From Rhodococcus ruber (GTDB lineage Bacteria > Actinomycetota > Actinomycetes > Mycobacteriales > Mycobacteriaceae): a stretch of 64,000 nt of DNA. Positions 24,805-32,739 of this stretch are shown here, in pieces (the first letter of the stretch is position 1; each line of letters opens with the position of its first letter). The notes below the pieces were generated by a model. The model made no database searches and was not told where the DNA came from. It was given only the letters and a program-made list of their open reading frames with translations. The position numbers and the translations under genes were made by a program. The DNA lies in NCBI RefSeq assembly GCF_027270735.1, contig NZ_JAPWIJ010000008.1:62001-126000 (forward strand), in the 5' to 3' direction.

Positions 24805-26973
24805 ATGTTCGATACCGGGGGGTGGGGCGTGGCGGAAACGCCACCGGTCGATGACTGCATTGCGGGGTTTCTCGACGTCATCGCGCTCAACCGCGTCCAC
24901 GAGAACCTTGCCCGGGCAGGGACCGTACTCGCGTACTGCGACGTACTCGAGATGCGACTGGAGGCTGCTGAAGCCGCCGGTGGCGATCCGGGCGAGACGG
25001 TCCGCGGCGCGTTGTGCGATTTGGCCGTGACGATGACGGGCACGCGTCGCGATGCGTCGGTGGTGCACGACGTCGCGGAGCGTCTGCATCGAATGCCGTT
25101 GACTGCCTTGCGTTTCGTGACCGGAAGCTTCGACTGGTCGACGGTGGTCACCATCACCTCGGTGTTGCATCGCGCCACTGACGAGACCATCTCGAAAATC
25201 GAATACGAGGTCTGCGCCGCAGGGGGCAGAATGCGCCCGCAGGCCTTGCGGAACCGAATCTGGCGGTTGTGGATGAAGGCCGATCCGGACGGCGCCGCGC
25301 AGGCTCGCGAGACGGCGAAGTCGGAGGAAGTCGGAGTGCGGATCGTGCGAACCGGTCCTGGCGGTATTTCGACGCTCATCGCGAAGATCACGGATCTGGA
25401 ATCGGCCGAAGCAGATGCACTCATCGTCGAGATCGTCGGCACGGTCTGCAAGGACGATCCGCGGTCGACGGGGATGCTGCGGGCCGCCGGATTGATGGCG
25501 TTGCTGCACGGCGAGCATTCGCTGGTCTGTCAGTGCGATCTCGGCGACGAGTGCCCGGTTGCCGGTGCCGCCGACGATCTTCCACCGAGGCGCGGACACC
25601 TCCTGCAGATCGTGGTGGCGGTGGAGACGCTGCTGGGACTGTCCGCGGAGCCCGCAACCTTGGCGGACGGGACTCCTATCGATCCCGAGGTGGCGCGCAT
25701 CGTCGCCGCGGACGCGAAGTGGCAGGCAATGCTGACCGAGTTGGTCGACATGATGAAGCCCGGGGAGGACAGGCCTGACGAGCGAGGCCCGAAGGGCGAG
25801 GGCTCGAGCGACGACACTCGGAACGACGACACCCCAGACGACGACACTCCGGAACGCGGCGACACTCCGGACGACGACGGCGGCCCTGACGACGGTCCGG
25901 ATGACGACGGTCCGGATGACGACGGTCCGGATGACGACGGTCCGGATGACGACACCCCGGACGACGACACCCCGGACGACGACGGCGGTCCTGACGGCGG
26001 CCCGGATGACGACGGTCCGGATGGTGATGACGATCCCGACGATGAAGGCGGCGGATCCACCGGAGGCAGCGACCCTGACAGCGGCCGCAGTCCCTCGATC
26101 CAGGATTCGGGCTACCCGGTTGACCCACAGAATCGTGACGATCTCGAAGACCCTGACGAAGCGGTCGGACAGTCTCCACCCGGCTTCCGTCTGTTGCGCA
26201 CAGTGGTGGGCATCGGCCGGGTGCGCAGTGCCGCCGAGCTTCCGCCGATGCGCGGCATGTGTGCCGCAGGTTGTCCGCCTGCGAATCGGATTCTGGGGGA
26301 GGAGTCTGTCCGCGACGGGCTTGTCGCACGCTGGCTCGGATGGATTGCCGAACAGCCCGAGCGTGCGCGCGGGATTTTCCCCGACGGTCATGGCGGCGAA
26401 TGCGTTCCGTCGCGAGCTGCGGTGACATACCGGCCGAGCGCGCGCGTTGCCGCCTTGGTGCGAACGGCCTACCGCACGTGCACGTTCCCCAACTGCGACG
26501 TGCCCTCGGTCAGGTGTCAGATCGATCATCTGGTCCCGTTCGACAAGGGCGATCCGGGGCGTGGCGGCTGGACGATCGTGGGCAATCTCCAAACGGTGTG
26601 CGTCTTTCACCATCAGGCGAAGACCTCGAAAGCGTGGTCGGCGGTGATGCTCGCTGGAGGGGCAATTTTGTGGTCGAACTCGCTGGGTCTGCGTGCGGTC
26701 ACCCTGCCGGACTCCTCGATCGCTTCGCCTCCTCGCCGCCGCCGTCGCCGAAAGAAGTCGGTCGACAATGCCCCGTCCCCGTTCGAACCCACCCGGTGGG
26801 AGCTCGAGTACCGCGGCTCCGCACCGCCGACACTCGCGGATTTCCGCTCGACGTCATCGGAAACTGCAAGGAAGAAACTTGCAGAAAAGAGACGTGCCTA
26901 CCTCGAGCACTGCCGTGTCGTACACGTGCGCATCCGACTCGACCGGAGCAGATACGATCCTGCGCCCTTTTGA
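24805..26973 (+). CDS. 13E12-repeat family protein: DUF222 plus HNH endonuclease domain
   Basis: 722 residues. The N-terminal ~330 are a DUF222 (13E12) domain, followed by a low-complexity acidic spacer (DDGPDDD/DDTP repeats, ~335-420). The HNH nuclease module has C559 of CTFPNC, D574-H575 in QIDHLVP, and N and H in NLQTVCVFHH. The tail is strongly basic (PPRRRRRRKKS). These multi-copy actinobacterial proteins are presumed DNA endonucleases of unknown role, possibly selfish. The ATG at 24805 has a TAAGAT -10 seven bases upstream and no ribosome site, so the message may be leaderless. A relative lies at 45.5-47.3 kb. Confidence 0.85.
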   Translation: MFDTGGWGVAETPPVDDCIAGFLDVIALNRVHENLARAGTVLAYCDVLEMRLEAAEAAGGDPGETVRGALCDLAVTMTGTRRDASVVHDVAERLHRMPLTALRFVTGSFDWSTVVTITSVLHRATDETISKIEYEVCAAGGRMRPQALRNRIWRLWMKADPDGAAQARETAKSEEVGVRIVRTGPGGISTLIAKITDLESAEADALIVEIVGTVCKDDPRSTGMLRAAGLMALLHGEHSLVCQCDLGDECPVAGAADDLPPRRGHLLQIVVAVETLLGLSAEPATLADGTPIDPEVARIVAADAKWQAMLTELVDMMKPGEDRPDERGPKGEGSSDDTRNDDTPDDDTPERGDTPDDDGGPDDGPDDDGPDDDGPDDDGPDDDTPDDDTPDDDGGPDGGPDDDGPDGDDDPDDEGGGSTGGSDPDSGRSPSIQDSGYPVDPQNRDDLEDPDEAVGQSPPGFRLLRTVVGIGRVRSAAELPPMRGMCAAGCPPANRILGEESVRDGLVARWLGWIAEQPERARGIFPDGHGGECVPSRAAVTYRPSARVAALVRTAYRTCTFPNCDVPSVRCQIDHLVPFDKGDPGRGGWTIVGNLQTVCVFHHQAKTSKAWSAVMLAGGAILWSNSLGLRAVTLPDSSIASPPRRRRRRKKSVDNAPSPFEPTRWELEYRGSAPPTLADFRSTSSETARKKLAEKRRAYLEHCRVVHVRIRLDRSRYDPAPF
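25894..25953. repeat. 15-bp tandem repeat x4 in the HNH gene
   Basis: Four identical copies of GGTCCGGATGACGAC (25894-25908, 25909-25923, 25924-25938, 25939-25953) flanked by diverged copies (CACCCCGGACGACGA). All are in frame and encode the acidic GPDDD spacer between the DUF222 and HNH domains. Copy number is likely to vary between strains. Confidence 0.9.
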
Positions 26974-27017
26974 ACTGAAGGCCGTCCAGGGTGTGGTCAG
27001 AACCGCACACCTGCTAC

Positions 27018-27034
27018 CTTGAACGCCGTTCAAG
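27018..27034. promoter_or_regulatory. BioQ-type biotin operator upstream of bioY
   Basis: CTTGAACGCCGTTCAAG is a perfect 17-bp palindrome (8-bp arms, one central base), 43 bp before the bioY GTG. Its core TGAAC-GCC-GTTCA fits the TGAAC-N3-GTTAC-type box bound by the TetR-family biotin regulator BioQ in Corynebacterium and relatives. It overlaps a possible -10 (TACCTT, 27015-27020), suited to repression. A lone TGAAC half-site lies upstream at 26971. Confidence 0.8.
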
Positions 27035-27076
27035 TCTCTGGGGCAGGTGACCGCCCCACTCCTCTAGGAGCCGCCC

Positions 27077-27679
27077 GTGTCAGATGTCGACAGCAGTACC
27101 CGCCCTCCGAGCCGTAAGGTCAGCCGAATGAACGTCTCCGCCCGCGACATGGCGCAGATCGCAGTGTTCGCAGCGCTCATCGCTGCTCTCGGCCTGCCGG
27201 GATCGATCACGGTCGGCTTCTCCGGTGTCCCCATCACCCTGCAGACCCTCGGCATCATTCTTTCCGGCGCGATCCTCGGTGCCCGGAAAGGCACAGCTGC
27301 GGTCCTGGTGTTTCTCGCGCTGACGATGATCGGCCTCCCGCTGCTGGCGGGCGGACGTACCGGTCTGTCGGCGATGGCCGGGCCCACCGTCGGTTACCTG
27401 ATCGGCTGGATACCGGCCGCGTTGTTGATCGGCTGGCTCACCGCCCGCATTCTGCCGAAGTACTCGATCGCGCTCGGTCTGGCGATCAATGCCGTCGGCG
27501 GCATCGTGGTGGTGTACGTCTTCGGGATCATCGGTCTGATCCTGCGTACCGACGTCGGAGTCTGGGCGGCGATCACGTCCAACGGCCCGTTCCTGCCCGG
27601 TGACATCGCCAAGGTCGTCGTCGCTACCGTCGTCGCCAAGAGCGTGCACCGCGCATATCCGGGCCTGATCAAGGCGTGA
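27077..27679 (+). CDS. bioY: Biotin transporter S component BioY
   Basis: 200 residues, six hydrophobic helices. BioY signatures are GSITVGFSGVPITLQTLGIILSGAILG and GGRTGLSAMAGPTVGYLIGWIPAALLIGW; the second contains the biotin-binding loop region. BioY captures biotin and works with the ATPase BioM and transmembrane coupler BioN as an ECF importer; both are encoded downstream. The start is GTG 27077 with GGAG six bases upstream. The stop overlaps the next gene's GTG (GTGA). A BioQ-type operator lies 43 bp before the start, so the operon should be induced when biotin is scarce. Confidence 0.95.
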   Translation: MSDVDSSTRPPSRKVSRMNVSARDMAQIAVFAALIAALGLPGSITVGFSGVPITLQTLGIILSGAILGARKGTAAVLVFLALTMIGLPLLAGGRTGLSAMAGPTVGYLIGWIPAALLIGWLTARILPKYSIALGLAINAVGGIVVVYVFGIIGLILRTDVGVWAAITSNGPFLPGDIAKVVVATVVAKSVHRAYPGLIKA

Positions 27680-28812
27680 CTCTCGAGCTGGGAGGTCGAG
27701 GCAGCGCCACCGGCAGGGCGAATGACCGGGCCGACGACCCGGCCATCGTCTGGTCGGGTCGCACGTTCACATACGCAGCCCTCGACGAAGCCGTCGAGCA
27801 ATGGCCTCACCTCCCGGTGCACGACGCATCGGCACTCGAACTGCCCGAGGCGCTGATCTGCGTTTTCGCAGCGGCGCGGCAGGGAAGCGCGGTGCGGGTC
27901 GAGGATTCGTCGGCCCGCCCCGAGCGCCCTACCCATACCGATCCCCACGCTTTCCTACTGGTCGCGACATCCGGCTCCACCGGGAGCCCCAAGCCGCTCG
28001 AGCGCACTGCCGCGTCGTGGGTCGACAGCTTCCCGGAGTTCACCGAGATCACCGATATCCGCCCTACCGATTCGGTGCTGATAACCGGACCACTGCACGC
28101 CACGATGCACCTGTTCGCCGCAGTACACGCACTGTGGCTGGGGGCCTGCGTCACCGACGACCCGGCCCGGGCCACGGCGGTACACGCGGTTCCTGCGTTA
28201 CTCCGTGACGTCCTCCGCCGGATGCCTCATGCGCGAGTTGCCGTAGCGGCCGGGGCCGGCCTCGATGACGCTGCCGCGCACACGATCTCGGCGCAGCACA
28301 TCAGGTCGGTCGAGTACTACGGCTCAGCAGAACTGTCGTTGGTGGCGGCGCGGGTGACGGGCGAGCACGCGGCACTGCGATTGCTCCGCGATGTCGAGGC
28401 GCGCACCGAGGACGGGTACCTGTTCGTTCGTTCGCCGTACGCTGCGCTCGGTGCCACCGGCTGGTTCGGCGTCGGTGATCTGGCCGAGCTCAATGACCGT
28501 GAACTGCTCGTCCACGGTCGGGGTGACGCGGCGATCAATGTCGGCGGCACCACCGTCGTCGCAGAGGACGTCGAGCGCATCCTGACCGCACTCGACGGCG
28601 TTCGAGCCGCGGCCGCCATCGGGTCTCCCCATTCGGTGTTGGGTGAAACGGTTTCTGCTGTCATCGAACTCGACGGAACCCGCGACCTCGACGTCGTTCG
28701 CGCCGACGCACGCGCAGTCATGACCAAGGAGGCACTGCCGCGAAAGTGGACGGTGGTACAGCAGCTGCCCCGCACCCCGAGCGGCAAAATCGCCCGGAAA
28801 GCCTTGCTGTGA
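27676..28812 (+). CDS. Short ANL-superfamily acyl-CoA ligase (YhfT-like)
   Basis: 378 residues, shorter than the usual ~500. AMP-binding motifs are in order: P-loop TSGSTGSPK at 98-106, A5 YYGSAELS, the GWFGVGDLAEL element (YxTGD equivalent), and C-terminal RTPSGKIARKALL with the catalytic Lys. It should activate a carboxylic acid as acyl-AMP and pass it to CoA. It sits between bioY and a thiolase gene, overlapping bioY by four bases, an order also seen in the biotin-regulated Bacillus yhfU-yhfT-yhfS genes. This suggests a substrate linked to biotin or its precursor. The missing N-terminal subdomain portion makes its independence uncertain. Confidence 0.82.
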   Translation: MTLELGGRGSATGRANDRADDPAIVWSGRTFTYAALDEAVEQWPHLPVHDASALELPEALICVFAAARQGSAVRVEDSSARPERPTHTDPHAFLLVATSGSTGSPKPLERTAASWVDSFPEFTEITDIRPTDSVLITGPLHATMHLFAAVHALWLGACVTDDPARATAVHAVPALLRDVLRRMPHARVAVAAGAGLDDAAAHTISAQHIRSVEYYGSAELSLVAARVTGEHAALRLLRDVEARTEDGYLFVRSPYAALGATGWFGVGDLAELNDRELLVHGRGDAAINVGGTTVVAEDVERILTALDGVRAAAAIGSPHSVLGETVSAVIELDGTRDLDVVRADARAVMTKEALPRKWTVVQQLPRTPSGKIARKALL

Positions 28813-28842
28813 ATGTCCCTGCTGTGAATGTCCCTGCTGTGA
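28806..28842. repeat. 15-bp tandem duplication at the ligase/thiolase junction
   Basis: GCTGTGAATGTCCCT occurs at 28806-28820 and 28821-28835, followed by a partial copy GCTGTGATG. Each copy carries an in-frame GTG (28809, 28824, 28839) ahead of the canonical ATG at 28842. Without the two inserted units the ligase stop and thiolase start would form a TGATG overlap. Confidence 0.85.
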
Positions 28843-29957
28843 TGACTCCAGTGATCGTTGCGGCCAAAAGAACTGCGATCGGCATTGCCGGTCATGGCTT
28901 CGCTGGAACAACCGCACCGAACCTCGCTGCGCCGGTGCTGAATACCGTTGCAGCAAAATTGAAGTCGCTCGACCTCCCGATCGACGACGTGATCCTCGGC
29001 AACTGCCTCGGCCCCGGCGGCGACGTTGCGCGAGTGTCGGCCCTGCTCGCGGGACTGGGTGTCGACGTCCCCGGCGTCACCGTCGACCGCCAGTGTGGAT
29101 CCGGACTCGACGCCGTCATGCAGGCCGCGTCGCGCATCCGCAGCGGCGAGGAGGCGTTGATTCTGGCAGGTGGCGTCGAATCGGCGAGTACCAGCCCATG
29201 GCGATTCTGGCCCCCGGTCGACGGTGCCGAGCCGGTTCGCTACACCCGAGCGCCGTTCGCTCCCCATGGTTTCGACGATCCTGACATGGGCGTTGCGGCA
29301 GACGATCTCGCGCGTATGTGTGGAATCGACCGGCAGCGGCAGGACGAGTATGCGGCGCGGTCCTTTGCACGAGCCTCGGCACACGACTTCTCCGCCGAAA
29401 TCGTCCCGATCGGACAGATGAGCGCCGACGAGCGCATTCGTCCCAACATGACTGCCCAGCGCCTGGGCAGACTGCGTCCCACGTTCACCTCCGACGGCAC
29501 CGTCACCGCTGGCAACTCCTGCGGAATCTCCGACGGTGCCGCAGTTCTGGCGATCACCACGGCCGAACGTGCCGCCGGTATGCCGGCACTGCGCATTCTC
29601 GGCAGCGCGGTGGCCGGGTCCGATCCGGCACTTCCCGGTCTGGGCCCGGTACCTGCGATCGAGAAGCTACTCGGGCGCACCGGGGTGTCACTCGACGACA
29701 TCGGCGTCATCGAGATCACCGAGGCATTCGCATCGGTGGTGCTCGCGGTCTCGGATGCGCTGGGCATCGACGAAGCGCGCATCTGCCCGGACGGAGGGGC
29801 GATCGCGATGGGTCACCCGTGGGGCGCATCGGGCGCAATTCTGCTGGTGCGATTGGCGTCTCGAATGCTGCAACCGAGTGGTCCGGCACTGGGATTGGCG
29901 GCCTGCGCCATCGGCGGCGGGCAAGGAATAGCGATGTTGGTGGAGCGAGTGACATGA
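28842..29957 (+). CDS. Thiolase (acetyl-CoA acyltransferase; YhfS-like)
   Basis: 371 residues from the ATG at 28842, which gives the normal thiolase N terminus (TPVIVAAKRTAIG); in-frame GTGs at 28809, 28824 and 28839 could extend it by up to 11 residues. All active-site elements are present: nucleophile C85 in VDRQCGSGLDA, the His in AIAMGHPWGASGA, and the second Cys in LAACAIGGGQG. It condenses or cleaves acyl-CoAs. Lying between a CoA ligase and bioM in a biotin-transport operon, it may act on the acyl-CoA made by the adjacent ligases. Direction (chain building or β-oxidation) cannot be decided from sequence. Confidence 0.9.
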   Translation: MTPVIVAAKRTAIGIAGHGFAGTTAPNLAAPVLNTVAAKLKSLDLPIDDVILGNCLGPGGDVARVSALLAGLGVDVPGVTVDRQCGSGLDAVMQAASRIRSGEEALILAGGVESASTSPWRFWPPVDGAEPVRYTRAPFAPHGFDDPDMGVAADDLARMCGIDRQRQDEYAARSFARASAHDFSAEIVPIGQMSADERIRPNMTAQRLGRLRPTFTSDGTVTAGNSCGISDGAAVLAITTAERAAGMPALRILGSAVAGSDPALPGLGPVPAIEKLLGRTGVSLDDIGVIEITEAFASVVLAVSDALGIDEARICPDGGAIAMGHPWGASGAILLVRLASRMLQPSGPALGLAACAIGGGQGIAMLVERVT

Positions 29958-29967
29958 GCAGGGTTAC

Positions 29968-30648
29968 ATGAGCAGCATCAAGTTCGAGAACATCTCCCAC
30001 TCCTTCGGGGAGCGGCAGGTGCTGCATGGCATCGACCTCGAATTCGACGAGCGCCGCATCGGCATCATCGGGTCGAACGGGTCGGGAAAATCGACGCTGG
30101 CCCGGATGATCAACGGTCTGATCAAACCCGACTCCGGCCGCGTCACGGTCGATGGCGTCGACGCCGCGAAGAAGGGTGCGCAGGTTCGCAAAAAGGTCGG
30201 GTTCGTCTTCACCGACCCCGATTCGCAGATCGTCATGCCTACTGTCGCAGAGGATCTCGCGTTCTCTCTGCGTAGGTCCGGGCTGAGCAAGAAAGAGGTA
30301 GCCGACCGCGTCGACGAAATCCTCGTCCGTTTTCGACTGGATCAGCATCGCGATCACCCGGCGCACCTGCTCTCCGGTGGGCAGAAGCAATTGCTCGCGA
30401 TCGGTGCAGTGTTGATCAGGCGGCCGGAGGTGGTTGTTGCGGACGAGCCGACCACGTTGCTCGATCTGCGCAACGGACGCGTCGTCGCGCAGGCGCTGGA
30501 TTCGATGGATCAGCAAGTCGTCGTCGTCACTCATCAGCTTGCTCTGCTGGACAGCTTCGAGCGTGTCATCGTCATCGACGACGGCCGTGTCGCGTTCGAC
30601 GGTGCCCCCGACGCTGCGGTTCCGGCGTATCGGGAGCTGATCGGGTGA
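29968..30648 (+). CDS. bioM: Energy-coupling factor ATPase BioM
   Basis: 226-residue ABC ATPase of the ECF/CbiO type: Walker A GSNGSGKST at 35-43, Q loop in DPDSQIVMPTVAEDLAF (typical of ECF A components), signature LLSGGQKQ, Walker B VVADEPTTLLD and switch VVVTHQ. It powers biotin uptake with BioN and BioY. The ATG at 29968 lies 10 bases after the thiolase stop. The sequence ACATGAGCAG there also occurs 14 bp earlier, where it gives only a five-codon dead end. Its stop overlaps the bioN GTG. Confidence 0.95.
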   Translation: MSSIKFENISHSFGERQVLHGIDLEFDERRIGIIGSNGSGKSTLARMINGLIKPDSGRVTVDGVDAAKKGAQVRKKVGFVFTDPDSQIVMPTVAEDLAFSLRRSGLSKKEVADRVDEILVRFRLDQHRDHPAHLLSGGQKQLLAIGAVLIRRPEVVVADEPTTLLDLRNGRVVAQALDSMDQQVVVVTHQLALLDSFERVIVIDDGRVAFDGAPDAAVPAYRELIG

Positions 30649-31286
30649 TCGGTCTCTACCGCCCCGGTACATCGCTGCTGCACCGAATGAGCCCGGGTTG
30701 GAAACTGCTGTCGCTCATAGTCGCGATTTTGGCGACCGTGATCTTCGCACGCACCCCGCTCGAGGTGGGCGTGGTGGCTCTGGTGGTCGCCGCCCTGTTC
30801 GCTGTAGCCGGCATTCCGGCGAAAGTCGCATTGGCGCAACTTCGTCCGGTGCTGTGGATGCTGCTGATCATCGGCGTGTTCCAGATACTGATCACCACGT
30901 GGCAGCGCGCGGTGGTGGTGTGCGGGGTGCTGGTGATCTCTGTTGCCCTGGCGGCGCTGGTCACGCTGACCACCCGGGTGACCGACATGCTCGATACCGT
31001 CACGAGCGCACTCGGGCCGATCCGGCGCTTCGGCGTCGACCCGGATCGCATCGGACTGCTGCTGGCCCTTGCCATTCGGTGCATTCCGCTGCTGGCGTCC
31101 ATCGTCCAAGAGGTGTCCCAGGCGCGCAAAGCTCGCGGGCTGCAGTGGTCGATGACGGCTCTGGCAACCCCGGTTCTGGTGCGCGCCCTCCGCACCGCCG
31201 ACGCGATGGGTGATGCCCTCGTCGCGCGTGGTGTGGACGACGACGGTGAAGACGATGGTGAAGACGAACCACGCGATGACCAGTGA
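30645..31286 (+). CDS. bioN: Energy-coupling factor transmembrane protein BioN
   Basis: 213 residues, CbiQ/EcfT family: N-terminal YRPGTSLLHRMSPGWKLL, four to five helices, and the two coupling-helix motifs QARKARGLQW and DALVARGVDD (Ala-Arg-Gly) that dock on the ATPase. Starts at GTG 30645, overlapping the bioM stop. The acidic tail DDGEDDGEDEPRDDQ is an odd extension made by a 12-bp tandem duplication, and its last codons overlap the start of the following ligase gene. Confidence 0.93.
   Translation: MIGLYRPGTSLLHRMSPGWKLLSLIVAILATVIFARTPLEVGVVALVVAALFAVAGIPAKVALAQLRPVLWMLLIIGVFQILITTWQRAVVVCGVLVISVALAALVTLTTRVTDMLDTVTSALGPIRRFGVDPDRIGLLLALAIRCIPLLASIVQEVSQARKARGLQWSMTALATPVLVRALRTADAMGDALVARGVDDDGEDDGEDEPRDDQ
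31242..31265. repeat. 12-bp tandem duplication at the bioN 3' end
   Basis: GACGGTGAAGAC (31242-31253) followed by GATGGTGAAGAC (31254-31265), in frame, encoding the DGEDDGED acidic tail ~20 bp before the bioN stop. Confidence 0.75.
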
Positions 31287-32739
31287 GCTTCTTGCCGCCC
31301 GAATAGCGCGGCATTCCGACCGCGAAGACATCGCAATCGTCGATGCGACCGACCGGATCACGTACTGTGAATTCTGGGATCGGGTGACATGCGCGGCGAC
31401 CGCGTTGGCAGGGAAGCGTCGCACCGCGGTACTGCCGACGTCGGACATCGGCTCGTTGGTGGTCGTCGTCGCGGCAATGCATGCCGGTGTGAGTGTCGTT
31501 CTGCTGCATCGACATCTGTTGGCTCAGGAATTCGCGGATGTCACGGCGGTGTGTGAGCCCTCGCTGATTGCCGCGCATCCGCGCCAGCACGCACGAGTGC
31601 ATCGTTGGGGTGCCGACACAGTGCTGGCACCCGAGGAGCTCACCACCGGCCGTGCCGCGCCGCTCGATCCACCCGCACGCAGCGCCGAACTCCTGGTCGG
31701 CATCACCTCGGGGACCACCGGACCACCCAAATTGTTCGTTCGGGATCAAGCGTCGTGGGCTGCCACGCTGGACCGTTCCGATGCACTGTTCGAGCTCGGG
31801 CCGGGCGATCGAGTGTCTGCATCCGGCACCCTCGATCACACGCACTTTCTCTACGGTGCGTTGCACGGGCTCACCCGGGGTGCGACGGTGGATCTACGGA
31901 AGGCGGCGGTCGCTCTCGAAGATGCTCCGACACATCTCTATTCGGTACCGACCATCGCCTGGGACATCGCTCGATCCAACGCCCGCTATCCCGGCGTCCG
32001 CGAGGTGCTCTCGTCTGCGGCGCGATGGCCGCAGTCTGCCCGCACGGCATTGGCGACGGTGTTACCGAACGCAACCATGACGCACTTCTACGGTGCATCG
32101 GAACTGAGCTTCGTCTCGTACGACCGTCGAACCGCTGCCGGCATGGGTGTCGAGGGAGCGAGTGTGGAGGGCGCGTTGTTCGGCGGGGTGGAGGTGGAGA
32201 CCAGGAACGAACTGCTGCATGTGCGCAGCGACATGCTGTTCGACGGTTACCTGAGCCGAGTCGGCGACCACACCACCCTGACGAACGGGCCCATCGACGG
32301 GTGGATGACGGTCGGCGATCGCGGCAGCATCGACGAGGGGCGACTGACGTTGCTCGGCCGCGGCAGCGAGACGATCGTTCGAGCCGGGCTCACGGTCGAG
32401 CTGGCCCCGATCGAAGCGGCACTGTTGTCGATCCCCGGTGTTCTCGATGTCGGAGTCGTCGGCGTTCCCGACGATCGCACCGGTGAGGTACCTGCCGCGG
32501 GAGTGGTTGTAGTCCAGAAGAATTCACCCACTGTGGCGCAGATACGTCGGCACGTGCGCTCGATGTTGCCTGGCCCGAGCCTGCCCGTGGTGATCGCCGT
32601 CGTGGACGCCTTGCCGCGCACCCCGCGCGGCAAGCTCGACCGTCAGGCCTTGGGTGCGACCTTGGCCACGGTGCGGACCGTCGGCTCGCCCGATGCGCCG
32701 GTGACCACGAACCAGACGGTCAATGCGCCGCCTTCGTAG
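31276..32739 (+). CDS. Second acyl-CoA ligase of the biotin operon (ANL superfamily)
   Basis: 487 residues from ATG 31276 (MTSELLAARIARHSDRED); an upstream ATG at 31255 is less likely. The motifs are complete: P-loop ITSGTTGPPK, A5 HFYGASELSF, GWMTVGDRG, hinge GRGSETIVRAG and catalytic Lys in TPRGKLDRQAL. It forms acyl-CoA from an unidentified carboxylate. It overlaps bioN by 11 bp, so it closes the operon. It is full-length, unlike the shorter ligase upstream, so the two may have different substrates or partner roles. Its last 97 bases overlap the opposing acyl-ACP thioesterase gene; residues after RQAL are probably a non-essential tail. Confidence 0.85.
   Translation: MTSELLAARIARHSDREDIAIVDATDRITYCEFWDRVTCAATALAGKRRTAVLPTSDIGSLVVVVAAMHAGVSVVLLHRHLLAQEFADVTAVCEPSLIAAHPRQHARVHRWGADTVLAPEELTTGRAAPLDPPARSAELLVGITSGTTGPPKLFVRDQASWAATLDRSDALFELGPGDRVSASGTLDHTHFLYGALHGLTRGATVDLRKAAVALEDAPTHLYSVPTIAWDIARSNARYPGVREVLSSAARWPQSARTALATVLPNATMTHFYGASELSFVSYDRRTAAGMGVEGASVEGALFGGVEVETRNELLHVRSDMLFDGYLSRVGDHTTLTNGPIDGWMTVGDRGSIDEGRLTLLGRGSETIVRAGLTVELAPIEAALLSIPGVLDVGVVGVPDDRTGEVPAAGVVVVQKNSPTVAQIRRHVRSMLPGPSLPVVIAVVDALPRTPRGKLDRQALGATLATVRTVGSPDAPVTTNQTVNAPPS

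Noticed and set aside
25894..25953. CRISPR or attachment-site repeats
   Set aside because: 15-bp units without spacers inside the HNH coding sequence; they encode an acidic linker.
24217..26613. 798-codon minus-strand frame ending in the GNAT domain
   Set aside because: Only the last 170 codons are a GNAT protein with its own start at 24729; the rest is antisense to the HNH gene.
27676..28812. MenE (o-succinylbenzoyl-CoA ligase) for menaquinone synthesis
   Set aside because: Length is similar to short MenE proteins, but there are no men genes nearby and the gene is locked in a biotin operon.
29968..31286. Cobalt or nickel ECF transporter (CbiO/CbiQ)
   Set aside because: The ATPase and T-component families are shared, but linkage to bioY and the BioQ-type operator makes biotin the substrate.
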